Assembly (NCBI GenBank): GCA_030710605.1
Contig: CP092882.1
Span: 15,932,062 to 15,996,061 of the forward strand
Reading direction: 5' to 3'
Source of the DNA: Cordylochernes scorpioides
Taxonomy: Eukaryota; Arthropoda; Arachnida; Pseudoscorpiones; Chernetidae
Length of the DNA stretch: 64,000 nt
This document shows, in pieces, positions 24,501-39,500 of the stretch (positions are counted from its first letter, which is position 1; every line of letters begins with the position of its first letter). The notes beneath the pieces were generated by a model, which saw only the letters and a list, made by a program, of their open reading frames with translations, was not told the DNA's origin and searched no databases. A program made the translations under genes and the position numbers.

Positions 24501-27500
24501 TCAGTGTTGTTTATTTGGATTTTTTCCATTGGTTCACTAGTGAATTCCGACAATGAATTAATTTGAAGACTAAATTCATCATTTTCTGTTCCTTCTTCTT
24601 CGAAGGTATTGATTTTCTTTTTATACCTGAAATTTGATCTGCAACATTTTGCATAATGATTTGTTTTTTTACATTTTTTGCAAATTTTTCCATATGCGGG
24701 ACATCTTCTAATTGGATGTGTGCCGCCACATTTTTTGCAATTGTCTATTAATTTTGGAACATCTTCCATTGTTACATTCTTTTTTGGCCTGAAGTTCTTT
24801 TTAATGACTGATACTTCTTGATCCGAACGCTGTTGCATGACCTTTATTTCTTTGTTTGTCCTTTCTGCAGCCATACATATTTGTATTGCCTTATCCAGGT
24901 CCAAATCAGGATCACTTAGAAGTTTTTCTCTTGTGTGGTCATCATGAATACCAACAACAACCCTGTCTTTGATTAGTTCATCTTCCAAACTTTCAAACTT
25001 GCACTTTGATGCTTGTAGGAGCAATCTTGTGATAAATTCTGTAATTGTTTCAACCATGCTTTGTTGTAATTTATTAAAGTTATAACGTTCCATGGTATAA
25101 TTCTTTTTTGGCAAAAAGTAGTTGGCGAAACGTTTTTTGATTTCTTCAACTTTTTTGGTTTCTTCTGGAGATAGTACAAATGTACAGTAAATTTTTTGGG
25201 CATCGCTTCCTATTATTGTCATGAACGACGCGACTTGAACTTCTGGTTCTTTCTTTTTCATCTCCGTAGCAGTTTCATACCAAGAATATTGTTGAAGCCA
25301 ATCTTCCCACCTTTCTCTATTAGGATCAAAATGTTTTGGTGCCTCCATGGTTAGTTATTTAAATATTATTCTCAAAGCTATTTATTTTCGCTTATTTTTA
25401 AGTTTGGAACTTTTGTTTAGCCTTTCAGTTTAGAACTAGGGTTAGCGAAATACGCTACCTTTATTTATTTTAAATTTTAAACTTCTGACACCATGTAAAA
25501 TCTTTGTTTACGTAATATAATTAGCAAACGTATTATAAGATTCATTTATTGGGGTAGTATATATATTTATTTACTCACAGGATTGTTGTTAGTATTAGAT
25601 AGCGTTAGTTCTTTTATTTACATTCTATATCGAACTCAACTGTGTTGCCGAGTACGATATTAACTATATTACATATATATTTAATATAATAATAGAAGAG
25701 AATAATTTATAATTTATATTTTGACTTAATCATGACTGAAAATACATATTTACATCAATATTGCCATGTAGTAAATTAGGTAAAACAAACTTCAGGATGA
25801 AATTCAATTTATTTGAAGCACAATAACAAATAAAATTAATAAAATAAATATATATTTGTTATAGAAGCAAGAAGGGAAAATTATACAGGTTTTCAAGATA
25901 TATAAATATCAAAATTAATAATCTGTTCATAATAACAAAATATTTTTATAATATAAATTAATCATTAGTAATACATAAAAAATAATATTGCTTTTTTGTT
26001 TCATTTTATTCATAACATAAAATATTTAAAGGTAATTATTAATTAATATATCTTAATACTATTACTTACTTAATACAAATACTATTATCTCATGATAAAA
26101 GACATCATATACACTATTAACATAAATTAATGTATTCTAGGCAAACCTGAATTGATCATGCAGGCAAATTGTCGCGGAATCTTGCATTCAGCTGGATCCA
26201 AGGTGTGATAATTTAGGTGACAAAGTTGATATTCTCCTGCATATGACAAAAACTCATATTATTCAAAATATAATTCAATAAATAATATTTTGGAGAAATC
26301 TTGATATTCATACATTATAATAATTAGAGATTGATCCCCTTATTATTAACACTTTGATATAAATATATATATCGTAATTTGAACCAATAACCCCATATTG
26401 GTTGTGTTGTATAAAAAACATTTCTGGAAATAATTATACGCATGATTGACATGAACCATTGCATCACCATATGTAATATCCTTTGTACAAACTGAGTATA
26501 ATAAAATGAAATTGTGTAATAGAAGTAGAGTTAAGATAAATAGTAGAGATTGAGATATAGAAGCAGTGCTGTAGTGGAGGGTATACGGGGGTATACGCCG
26601 TATACCCTATGCTTTTAAAATTTAGATAGCGTTTACCTAGTGGTTTTACTTAAAAATAGCGTATACCCTATGATTTTGTTCAAATTTTTTATTAAAAATT
26701 TATTATTTTCTTTCTTTGTAATAGTAAAAAAAAATGATGATAAAAATTGTACTGAAAAATTGCAAAAAAATTTCAAATTAACAATTCACACAAAATATTT
26801 CATTCATTTAGTAAAAATTTCTTGGGAAAAATATATCAACTATATTCAAATTAATAATCAAACAAGCCTCCTTTAACGAAAAACGGAAAACGAATATAAC
26901 CGAACCTTTAATTTTTGAAAATGGTAATTTTGTTTGAAACCACAATGAAATGAAAACTTTAAAAACTTTCCTAATATTTAAAAGTTATTATGTTTGCTTA
27001 ATAGAAAATATGTTAAAAAATTAAAGTTTAAATAAAAATAAAGTTATATTTTCTGATGTTAAAATAATTTACAAAAAAAAGTAAAAACGACTTCTTCAAG
27101 ATAGATGTTCTCTTATTACCAATGCTGTATTTATCCAGCAGTGATGTAAACTAATACATAAACAATTTGGTTTTCGATTTAAAACGATTTTCTTCTAATT
27201 CTATACAATTGAAAATATATTTGAATTTTATCAAATACTCTTCTTTAACTAAAGTTGCTATGGTAACCATGCTAAACTACTTTATTGTGGACGTTAATTT
27301 TGCATATTCTTTAGTTTATTTGAAGTTAGCAAAAGCTGTTGACAAAATAACATTGATTTTCAAAAAAATATAATTTTGAAAACTTCTTTAAGTAAGTTTA
27401 TTGATACTGGCTTAAAAGCTTATTTAAATTGTTTTTAATTGTTGATAAAAGTTGGTGTTTATTTTTTAAAAAAATAAATAAAATAAAGATTTTATTCAAA

Positions 27501-30500
27501 ACAAATCGATTAAGTAAGTATCTAAATTTTGTTAATGTTAAAATAAGTGAAATTTAAATTTTCTGTACTTATACTAGCTTTCGAAAATAACTCTTCTGTT
27601 TAATTATGGAAATTTTTAATCCAACATTATTTTGAAAAAAAAAAATCAATTTTACTTTTATTTTCATTATATTATTTTAGTATTACAAAACATTTATTTG
27701 TTGTCAAAAATCACTTTCATTCTTCATTATTATTACTTTTATATATTGTATGTTTGATTCTGTTCACTTAAACTTTATTCAACCACAATGATATTTCTAT
27801 ATTTTTATTCATTTTATATTTGTTTTTATACCTTTATAATAGGACAAATAATATCATTAACTATCGGGCATACAACAATCTATTTCTCTAACCACTTCAG
27901 TTTACTTTTCACTACTATCTTCTCAGCTAATGCTTCACATCAACGTAGAAAAACAATAGTACTGCTTGACAATTTTTTTTTATTTCTTAATTTCAATAAA
28001 CTCATTGAGAACATAGTTCCCCAGATTTAAAAATCCAAAATTCTGGCTTGAGCACGCTTCAAAAGTTTACTTCAATCATCCACAGAGCACAAATACCAAC
28101 GCATACACAAAGCGTTCACGACTCTCACAACTCAATTTTTTTAGATCTAGCGGACCACAATCAACCTTTGATTTTAAGTCAAGTCAGATCACCTACTGTC
28201 GAAACAACAATTCTACTTATAGCATGGTTCTCCATTTCAGCCCTTTCAATCATATTAATGAACAACTTTTTCTTCAACAACTTTTCAACCCAATAACCCT
28301 ACAATTGTGACAAAGCACTGTAACCTTATACAGGATCACAGGTGAAACATTGCCTAGGAAGACGCACAATTCTATATCCTCGCTTTGCACCTGGATCTCA
28401 GTATTTGATTGTCTGTGCAATACTTACAATTGCATATTCTTCAACCCCTAACCCTTTCCAACTCCCGCCAAAAATCTCTTAGAACATCATTTTATTTTTT
28501 ATCATCATTATTTTTTAGCAAACAAAGGTTTTATATACATTTCTCTTTTATAATGAATATCATAACTTTTAAATTAAACATAAGTTTTATTTTTTATAAT
28601 TTTCAGATATATCCAAACAAACATCTTGTTATAGCCCTTTAACCTCACAGTTTAAATTAATTAAAAGAAATTTTAATTACTTACCTGTGTTAGAGAGGCT
28701 TTACCCATTTAAACCTGGATAAACCCTTTCACTCCCGGGGCTCATCTATGGTAATTTAAACCAACAACCCTATATTGTATAATACTTATAACAAGATTGT
28801 CATGTTGTATATAGAACCACATCTATAAATAATTATACGCATGATTGACATGTGTCATTGCATCACCATATGTAATGTACTTTGTACAAACTGAGGGTGA
28901 ATAAATAAAACTATGTGATAGATTAAGAGCTGAGTTAAAGCAACATTGAGTAGTTTAAAAACGTCTAAAATCGAGAGAGAAATCCAACAACCCTAAAGGA
29001 ATGTGGCAGCCCGTCGCCATTATGGTCTAAGGGTGCAGAATGCCGCAGACGTCCAAAGTCCAAATTCTCAGACATCTCCCCCCCCCCCCCCTCCTCGGGA
29101 ATGGTATATAAAAACCTTGGTTTTAGCCCAACGTAGTCAGTCACTTCACCGTAAGCGTAAGCCCTTGTTGGCTGCAGCCAGGTCCACCTCATCGACCATG
29201 TAAAACAGTAAGAAACCTTCTTTCTCCATCTTGCTCTTAGCTAGACTCCTATCTGTTCACGGAACTTTCCTACTACAACTGTGTCTCTTCGTTTTTTGTT
29301 TGTGGACATTCCCAAGCTTTCCACTCTGCCTCGACCACGACTGTCTGTACTCTGTGAAAACTGTTAAATGTCTTCCAAAGTGCAGAGAGGTACTGGAAAA
29401 CTCTCCACGCCCATACTGTCCCTCTCGGTTACTACAGGTTTGACCCTCGGTTACCACAGCTTATAGCGAGAGTTGACAGGATCCCTCATCACAGATAAGT
29501 CGACAGGACCTATATCACAGCCATAAATTTGAAAGTTATAAAATGAATAAAATTCATCTAGTTTATTTAATTATAAAGCGAAAACGTGCCATCTATTTAT
29601 TTCAAATGGAAGCATTGAAGCATGAAATGTTTCGTTGCAAATATAAAACATACATCTATATATTAATATTGTTTCATCGCATTAAGTACAGTAGAAGTTC
29701 ATTTTATATTTACAAAGAAACATTCGTGCTTTAATGTTTCCATTTAATATATTTTAATAATAGAAATACCTCCTTTTTCTGTGATTATGATTGAGTTCAC
29801 CTACCTGATGAATTCACCAGTTTCTTGGACATATAGATCAGCTGAGATCCTTGATTCGCCATTCTTGAAAAATGAAATAGATATAAGAAATATTAATTTA
29901 TTATTATGAGGATGTGTTCTTACCTTCCTACTTCATTTTCGTGTGAATGATCTGCCAACATAGCTCCAAACTGTTGACAGTATTGATTTCCGAAATTCCA
30001 GTTTTCTCTAAATGACGATAGCTGCAACAAAGTTACTTACATATCATTAATGTATTAGCATATATATGCAAATTATTTATAGATAAAACATATATATTAA
30101 GATATATTTTATATTTTTTATTGTTGAATCCTTTTTTGGCACATATATTAAATAACATCTCTCGTTTGAAATTATATTTATAGTGAACTCTATAAAAGTT
30201 AATTAACCTTTTAAAATGTTCAATATTTAAGATGAAGTAATTGAGTGAGATTTAAAATGGAATAACATCTAATTGAGACGAGATTCTTCATTAAAGTGAA
30301 ATTTATTTTTTAGATTTTTGTATTTGCATTGCGACCTCTTGAAGGAGGTTATTGTCTGAAAGTTGGCAAGCTGATATCTCCTTAATTAAATAATCTAGTC
30401 ATCATTAACATATTCCTTTTTAGAAATGATATCCTGAGTTTCCTTTTATTGTAAGTAGATATATGCCATACCTGGATTATAGGCGAACATCTACTAGGTA

Positions 30501-33500
30501 CCATAGCTTTTATGGCTGATTAATGGGTTATTAGTATGAATTTTATAGTAAACGCAGTACATGCCAGGGTAATAATGGTGGGTGGAAGTTGGCGACTGCT
30601 TTTACTTTAAGAGAACCACAAGTTTACGCTGGTAATTCGACTTTGCACTTACAAATATGCCAGAGCTCCAATTGGTTACTTGCACTCGCTGGTAGGGATG
30701 GACCTTTTTAAAGAATCGAGGGCCAGTGGAGAAATTTATTTCAATTAAAAAATTGTGTCCAATGCGGGATTCAATCTCGAGTCATAGTGGTTGAAACCCA
30801 GATTTATATCATACATTTACCGACCTCCATTATTATTATGATGACATCAAGAACATGTTAGGTATACATACCCAGAGACAGGAGCTGTTTGGAGCCTTAT
30901 ATGGACATATCCGGGGAGTAAGGGGGAGATCGGGATTGGTTGGGTTGGTATAGCGGTACTGTGGGGCAGTACAGAGTTGTAGAGCAGAAGATTCGCAGAC
31001 ACCAGTCTCCATATTGTGCCATCTACCATGAAATATATGACAGCCGAATCCTAGACAACAAAGTAGTTATTTCTTTCTCACAAGAGAGTATCGAAGAATA
31101 AAAGATAGAAATTCGTTAAGAAAATATCAATAATTTAAAAGGTTTAAGATTATATACACTAAAATAGATAGGCACTATGAATTATGTTACAAGAATCAAT
31201 ATACAATTAGAAAGGTAATTTTAACTTTTGACATCAAATTTATTATTGTCTGAATATATGTCATTCGCTAAGTTCTTTCATAATTAGTGGTTTTAATTTA
31301 ACTTCAACAATGATACCCTAATTTCTTTTATCAATTCAAATTTTTGGGAGTTATGAATATATGAAAACTTGTGAAATATATTATAAAAAACAGCCTCAAT
31401 TGGTATGAATATATTTAATTATACAAGAACTATAGAAAATAAGGTAATACAAACCTGATTCATTTTTCTTCTCCACATGAAATTTGAAGGATGGGTAAGG
31501 TTCAAAATTTAAAGCTTTCGCCAGTGAGAGGTCTGAGCTTGAAAATACATACAATAATAAATGTTAACGTGTAAAAGATAATCATAAATATTATAGCTAT
31601 TTTATTTAAGGGCTTATTATTAAATCAATGAATAAATTTATTTATAATAAATAAATTCACTGGCAATGATGTGTTTATTTTAATAATATCATCAAATATT
31701 ATTCATATAAAAATCTTACTACAAGGATAAAGGTTTTTGAATATGTGGCCTAGGTTCATCATTGTATGGAATGGTTTTGTTATATGCCCCGCACTTTCTG
31801 TGGAAGACAACTTTGGGATTTTTGTGAACCTATGAATATAAGCTTATAGGTCTGTAGACGTGCATATATATATATAATTTCATTTAATATTTGATGATAT
31901 AATTTTAATAAAAGAAACACATTGCCAGTAAATTTATTTGTTAAAGATGTTTATTGATAGATGATAATCAAAATTTAAAAAATAGATATGTTTTGCGAAA
32001 TGTAATGCTATCTATAAGTTGTATATAACCAATGATATGGAGAATCACATGAAAATGATTTATTATCAGAGAATAAACGCCTTATATATGCAAATATGTG
32101 AATAAAGTTATTGAACGTTTCTGTTTTTCAAGCCATTCATAATCATACGCGCGTCCATAAAATGTTTTGTCTGAAACACATTATTCATAGTCTAGTAAAA
32201 GAACAATAAAAAGGTATATTCATGATATACTGGAACTGCTTGAAAATGAAAAACGCTCAGCTTTTATAATATTGCGTTTATTTTGTAATAAATAAACTTT
32301 TTCGTATAAATCCAATATATCTTATCAATATTCATATATAACATTATATATCGTAGAATTTGCTGTTCATATTTTTTATTAATCTGCTTAAACTCCTCAT
32401 AGCTTCTCCTGTATTTTAAAAATTTTAGTGTATGCTTGTGCCTTTAAATAGATCGCTGTGTCAGCCTGAAAAGTTTATCTTTCATAATTTTCATTTGGTG
32501 GAGATGATGGGTATATTACGAGGAGGAAAGGCAAACTGAAGGTCACCAAGAAGACCTTGAGGCCGTGAGTCCTGTGATCTGCATTTCTCGAGACTCAGTA
32601 CAGGATTCCACCGCCATGTCAAAACACAGACTTTCTTCCAAGATGATAATTTCCCTATAGACGATACGACGACAAAGCCGCTCTTCATGCCGCAAAAGAA
32701 TGGACGCAAAGCTACTAGGAACAGAGTTCCAAATTTCCGAGGGAATACTTGGCAGTAGCACGTCAGATCCATGTCAGTATCTACAATATTTTCTAGCTGT
32801 GGGTGTGTGTCCTATAGAGAAAGATCTATGTAGAATAGTATTTATATATTTTAGCAGATTATTAATATTGATATTTATATATATGTGGTATCATCGTTGC
32901 GGAATCTTTTGAAGTTGGTGGATAATTGATTTGATTGGTGTTGGCGCAGTCGTTTGAGTGACAAGTTATGCATACAAGGGAAAATAACGAACACAGAGGG
33001 TTGGTTGAGTTGAAAAAGGCTGGCAATCTAGGGAGAAAAGGACTTGAGGAGTTGACTATCGACTATCTATTCCATAATTGAGAATGGACTTATCTGAGGT
33101 TTGAGAAGATGGGCTTTTGCTCCAAGCTGATTCCTATGGCGCCACGATCCTGACTCGGTGCTGTCCCGGGGCTAACTAACTATTCTGCGTTCCAGATTTA
33201 AGAAGAAAACTCTTTTGGCCTCTCATTGGCTGATCGTTCGTGACGTGTAATCTCGCTATAGGTTCTTGGCTAATGTTCTACTCTCTGATTGGTCTTTGCT
33301 AATTCTTTGTTCTTTGGACTTGTCCTAACCTGACCAGGAAATGCTAGGTTCTTGAACTCAGTTTTTATGAGTTCCGGGATAATAAACCCTGCTAATGATT
33401 GCTTCCTCTTTGTCAGTCCTTCTCTCCCAGATTCTTAAGCCTTGTATTTATTAAATATTTTAAAACATACATTGCATACATATTTGGGCGGGTTTGCATC

Positions 33501-36500
33501 CAGTTATGTACAAATTATGACAGATGCGCCCCCTACATGCGAAGAATTCACGAAGGGGTTTAGCCTGAGTGAGCTCTGTAAATGGAGAAAATAATTTTGT
33601 GGGAAAATTAGTTGGTTATAGAGAGGCTATATACAAGCATTGGTAGCGATATAAAAGATAAAAGAGAAAGGTGTTAATGACATATAGCTTGCGTATAATT
33701 AATAGAAATCAAAAATATTTTAATTGTAAGACATCAAAATGAATACTATGATACATAGTGGGGGAAAAAAAAAGAAATGCCTAACTATATTCTACTCGAA
33801 ATTGGGAATGAAAGTCGAGGGAGCTTTATTAGGTCTTTTGAGAAATCAAAAATAAAATAAAAGTTGGAAGAAATCAAAGTTGAAAGCTTTTGTTGCATTG
33901 GTGAAAAAAAAAGAAAAATGCCTAATTATATTCTACTCGAAATTGGGAAAGAAAGTCGAGGGATTTCTATTAGGTCTTTTGAGAAATCAAAAATAAAAAT
34001 AAAAGTTGAACGAAATCAAAGTGAATGCTTGGTTGCATGGTGAAAAAAGAAAAATGCTTTGTTGCATTAAAAAAAAAGAAATGCCTAACTATATTCTACT
34101 CGAAGTTGGGAATGAAAGCCGAGGGAGCTTTATTAGGTCTTTTGAGAAATCAAAAATAAAATAAAAGTTGGATGAAATCAAAGTAAATGCTTGGTTGCAT
34201 GGTGGAGAAAAAAAGGAAAAAATGCCTCGTTGCATGGTTGAGAAAAGAAAAAAATGAAAAAGGTTTTGTAAATCAAAATAAAACATAATATCTAATTTTA
34301 ACCGAAAACCAGTGAGTTTTCGTTGATAAAAATTGAACTATGACAAAATAAAAGAGGTGGTAAATAAAATGGTAAATAATTGCTAAAATAAATGATAAGT
34401 AATTGAATTAGGAAAAAATGATAAATTGGATTAAGTATTTTGATTTAAAATAAAGAAAATAAGGTAAATGAATGATATAAAAAAAATGTATAGCGAGGTT
34501 CGTAAACTCGCTTGTTAATTACATGCCACAATCTAATCATGTTCGCAACCAATTAATTATATGCCTTGTAGAATTTTTTGTCTTTCCTGTGCGACTCTTG
34601 GGTAGAAACGTGATCTGTCCCAATTGCGGATTCATATTGTGTATAGAGGAGACATGGGAATCTAATTAACCTTACGTGTGTATTTTGTCTTGGTGTGTGT
34701 TTGTATTTCGAGATCTCAATGCCGAATGTTGTATTTTAATGTGTCCCGAGCCTTAATGCGTTCCAGGGATTTTTATGCATTTCCCTAGGGCACTTAAGAT
34801 GTGCTCGCCCAATATCCACTTTATATATCGGGTGTCGGTACCGTAGTCAAAACTTTGAATACAGGATCCGAGGAGAGTCCTCAATCCTTCTAAAAGGTTG
34901 TTTAATCCCTTCGGAAGAAAACGCAAGCTCGAAAGCTTAGTTACCTAATTTTTCCTATCATTTTAAGTGGTTATTTGCGTGTTTTGTTCATATTTGACCT
35001 TGAGATCTGCGTGTCTTAAAATCTAACGTCTGTAGTCTAATGTGGGTTGAATGTAACGTTTTTTGGAAGTCTTTAAAGAATAAAAGAATAGAAATGTGAA
35101 CTCATTTGGAAGTGTCGGTAACGTCTTAAGTCTCTTGTGAGAGTGCAATTGAATTGTATTTTTTTTGTAAAAGTCGATATGCAGGCTCAAACTGGTATCC
35201 AAAATTGGCCGACGTTCATAGCGCGCTGACCTCAATTTAGCTGTTGGTCAAGAGGGGCCCACGGTAATTCGATACCGGAAGCATGGCAGATGTGCGGGAG
35301 AAACAAGGTCCCTCCCCGGGGTGAATCCCAATTTATCCCCCCTCTATTTGCATGTAGTTTGGTGACGTTTAATGGCGTTAGCTGCTGGCATCTTGTGTCG
35401 TGCGACTCAAATGGTTCTCTCACTTCCTGCCTCTTAATTGATCTTTTGCTCAACGCCAAATTATCCTTCTAATTGAATTGGGGCTTCTCCCTTCAAATGT
35501 GTGACGGTCTCTTCCAACATATTCCACACCAGCTTTAGTAATTCAAAAATGGCATTGCCTATATGGGGGATTGAATTTAAGACGGAATTTCCTATATGGA
35601 CGATTGAATTTAAGACGGAATTTCCTATATGGAAGATTGAATTTAAGACGGAATTTCCTATATGGAAGACTGCCTCTTGCAGCTGGTAAATTCTATGGGC
35701 AGGTAGGGTATAAATTAGCATGTGAATGATGAATAAAAATGGGATGAGTCCATAGGGTAGAAATAGTAGACAAATAACAGAGATTAGGTGAAAAATGGGA
35801 TATTGACCCATCTTCTCCCATATTTTTGGCATGAATGGTGGCTCTGGGATATCTGGTGGGACTTCTGCTAATTGTGGCTGTGGCGTGTTTGAAACGGGGT
35901 GCGTTGATGGTTGGCATTTAATATTATCGCGGGTGAATTGCGTAAATCGTTTTTCGGAAAAAATGGTAGGATCTAGATGCTTGAAAGGCTCGCTGTTTGT
36001 TGGTTTGAATCTCAACGGCTCTGCTGTAAATAATTCGGGTGTGAAATGTTTAAACGGGAACGTGTAATGGGGTTTGTGTTGTACATGGTGTATTCTAATG
36101 GCGGGTGGGTGTATATATCGGACTTTTTCTGTGTATAGTTTAAGCTTGTTGACGTGGATCATATCAGTATCTCTTTGGAGAGGTTGATTGGGTCTATCGA
36201 TACGGACCACATTTGGTGATATGATCTCTAATATGGTGTGGGGTCCTGTGAAATACGGGGCGAGTTTCCCTGTGTTGGGGTGGTGATATAATTAAATAAC
36301 ACCAGATCACCTATTTCTAAATATGGTTGTTTGTGTCTTTGGTCATAAATGTTCTTATCTTGTATATGTTTGTTTTGTGTTCGTGTGTGTGCGATCTTCC
36401 TAGCTCTGTCGATATCTGGGTAAGGTGTGCTGTGGTCAGATAGTTCTGGGGGTAGGACGCCAAACATCAGGTTGATGGGCGGAAAACCGGTGATAGAGTG

Positions 36501-39500
36501 GGGGTGCTGTTATATATAGTTGTAACTCGTTTGACCAACTTGGTCCATGCGATCTTAGGATTTTCCAGATGTAATAGCCTAAGATTTCCTGTGAGGGTGG
36601 CGTTTAGGCGTTCACATAGACCGTTGGCTTGTGGATTATTGCTAGTTGTGAGTAACGGGTGGATGTTCCTGTTAAGCAGGAAGCTATCAAATTTTGGTGA
36701 AGTGAATGCAGGGGCTCTATCCGTAAGAAGGCGTTTCGGAGAGCCATCCTGTAATACTCGCTTGATTACCTGTTGGTAGGTGATAATGCTGGTGGATTTG
36801 GATGGAAACGTCCATGCGTAGCGCGAAAAATGGTCAACTACAACATGGAAATATGGTAGAAATTAAACTCTTAAAATCACGATCATTAAAACAATAATAA
36901 ACATTAAGAGGAGCTTCTTGTGTAAACTTCTTTAATACCGCAAGCTTTCGAACAGAGCGTTCTTCAACGGGCGTGGATAGTAAAAACGTACTAACATCTG
37001 TTAGTACGTTTTTACTATCCACGCCCGTTGAAGAACGTTCTGTTCGAAAGCTTGCGGTATTAAATAAGTTTACACAAGAATCTCCTCTTAATGTTTATTA
37101 TTGTTTTAACATGGAGATATGTTTTGGTGTTGCCATATTTGGCAACTCCTGCTATGGTGTCTAGGGATAGTAGGTCAAAGGGTCCCTTGGCTTCCGGCGG
37201 TTGACCTAACTCCCCGTAAGTGGGTCCCAATGGACGTTTTGTTAACTGGCAGGTGGGGCAGGTCTTAACCTTTTGTGTAATGTCTTTCGACATACCCTGC
37301 CAGTAATATTGAGCGGAGATGAGTCGTGTCATTTGTGAAATACCGGGGTGGATGTATTGTGCGTGTACTGTTTGTAAGAGTTGTTGGACGAGTGTTTTGG
37401 GGATTATAATTTTTGTTACACCCTTTCGGGAAATGGTATGCAGTCCATTGTGATCAATGGTCAGGCTAGACTCTCTCGATGGAGAAGGTTGGTGTGTCTT
37501 AATAAGGGACGCGTCTAAGAACCCACAGAACGGGTTACGGGACAAAAGATCTGCCTCATACTGTTGTTTTCCTTTTACGTAGCGGACCTCATACTCGTAA
37601 CTCGACAGTCGTAAACTCCATCGAAACAATCTGCCTGACGGGTTTTTGATTGTCTTCAGCCACTGCAATGCGTGATGGTCAGAAAATATAGTAAACTTTC
37701 AGCCCATCAGATAAATGCGAAACTTCTCCACACTCTCAACGATTGCTAAGCACTCAAGTTCAGAGATGGAATAGTTTCTCTCGTGCGAACGCAGAGTGCG
37801 ACTGAAAAACTGGACTGGATATACGTTCCCATCAGTGTGAACCTGTTTTAGGATGCCTGCTATACCGAGGGTGGATGCGTCACAATACACCTGGCATGGC
37901 AGGCCCTCTTTGTAAAGGTGTAAAATGGGGTGTTGTGTGAGGCTCTCTTTCAGGCTAATGAACGCCCTTTGGCAGGCTTCATCCCAGACCCACACGACAT
38001 CCTTTTTGAGAAGGTTGTTGAGTGGTGTCCGCAAGCGGGCGTATTCCGGGATGAATTTGTTATAGACGTCCACAACGCCTAGAAAGGATTGTAGTGTTTT
38101 TCGGTTGTAGGGTTGTTTGATGGCGTGGATAATGTCTGTGTTGCGTGTGAGCGGTGTGTTTGTACCAGCTGTGATGGTGTAGCCTAGGAAATCTATGGAC
38201 TGCTTAAAAAATTCGCATTTTGCGAAGTTAAGTTGTAACTTCTCTACCTCGCAAAAGGCGAAAAATCGTCGCAGGTGGTTTTGATGTTCCTCCAGTGTGT
38301 TGGAGAAAATGATGAAGTCATCAAAATAATGTGCCACACAGTCAAGTCCGTGTCTCTGAAGGACCTGACTCATGGCTCGTTCGCAGATCTGAGGGCTGGT
38401 TTTTAACCCGAAAGGCAATCGAGTGGGCTGGTATAACCCTTCGAGCGTGGCAAAGGCCAACAGTGGTCGAGAATCGGGGTGTATTGGGACCTGCCAATAC
38501 GCGGAGGATATGTCGGCCGTGGAGAAATACTTGGCCTGTGCGAGGCGGTCGAGTATATCCTCGATCCTAGGGAGGGGATGTACATCAGAGCAGATTAGCT
38601 CGTTCACCTTTCTATAGTCGATACAAAACCTTTTGGTCTTGTCGCGCTTGGTGACGAGAGTGACCGGGCTAGAGAAAGGTGAAAAAGACTGCTCGATAAT
38701 GCCATTTTCCAGCATCTGTTGTACCTGGTTGCGGATTTCCTGTTGGTCACATATCGGAACACGATATGGACGTATGGTGACTATTTTGTCAGAGTTCGTG
38801 GGGATTTTTACTTGGGGAATTTTTAAGCATGGTACACTGAATTTGTTTTGGGCAAAAATGTGATGGTATATTTGTAAAAGTGTGGTGAAATGGGGTGAAT
38901 AGTAAGGGTTGTTTGTCGTGTTGTAGCATGTGTATGGAGAATAATTTTGTTGTGTTTTAGTGTGAGTGTCGAGTTCGTTGCGTTGGTTGGGCATGTGACA
39001 GTTGTGTGACGACGTGTGGTCACCTATATGCTCGGTATGCGAGCTGTCCTGCTGTATGGACATGTTTTGTGCATTGTGGTTGCAAGTTGAAGCCGTTGTG
39101 GCTTTGTTATTTGAGGGCATATAAAAAAGGCAATTGGCCTTAGTGAAAAAGTTGTGTGGTGCGTGACTAGATTGATGGCATGTAGGTAATTGTGTTTTTA
39201 TCAATGGATGCACGCAGTGGTTGTCATGTGCGGAAGGTTTGGGTGCAGGGCAAGTCCTTTGGGACATCGCTTGACATTGCCAGTACGTGCATTCATTTGG
39301 TACATGGTTAAAATGGTAGGTAGGGGTAGACAATGGGGCGCCAAGCTGGAATATAGTGCAGTTGTTAAAATCTATTGTTATTTTAAAATGATGGAGGGTA
39401 TTTATGCTGAGAATTCCAAATGGCAGAGGTGCTTCCACCACGTGGAAATTCTCTTTTCTAGATATTTTACCTATTGTCAGAGGGGGAGAGTAATTTTACC

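Larger units (their letters stand above)
20128..25673 (-). mobile_element. Ty3/Gypsy retrotransposon (5.5 kb, minus strand) with 180-bp LTRs
   Basis: LTRs at 20128-20307 and 25494-25673 start TGTAAAATC and are flanked by TATAT on both outer sides (20123-20127, 25674-25678), a 5-bp target duplication. On the minus strand the primer-binding site TGGTGTCAGAAGT directly follows the 5' LTR, and a purine tract precedes the 3' LTR. Gag-protease, RT/RNase H and integrase are in order but interrupted by frameshifts and by a TIR element in the integrase. It lies in the long intron between the CTLD3 and linker exons. Confidence 0.9.

Noticed and set aside
28048-28296. Small hydrophobic protein gene
   Set aside because: Short AT-rich frame without recognisable domain, splice context or homologue in the window.
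28965-29203. Overlapping frames on both strands around a C-tract
   Set aside because: Long frames arise from GC-rich composition; the stretch looks like a promoter or LTR fragment, and no domain is recognisable.
30847-31029. Minus-strand 60-residue frame
   Set aside because: Shadow frame of lectin exon 31050-30872, which uses another frame with proper splice phases.
33770-34215. CRISPR-like array
   Set aside because: Imperfect 150-bp tandem units in a retrotransposon of a eukaryote; no short spaced repeats.
36834-37164. Independent small genes in mirrored frames
   Set aside because: They are arms of the 252-bp hairpin running into integrase sequence.
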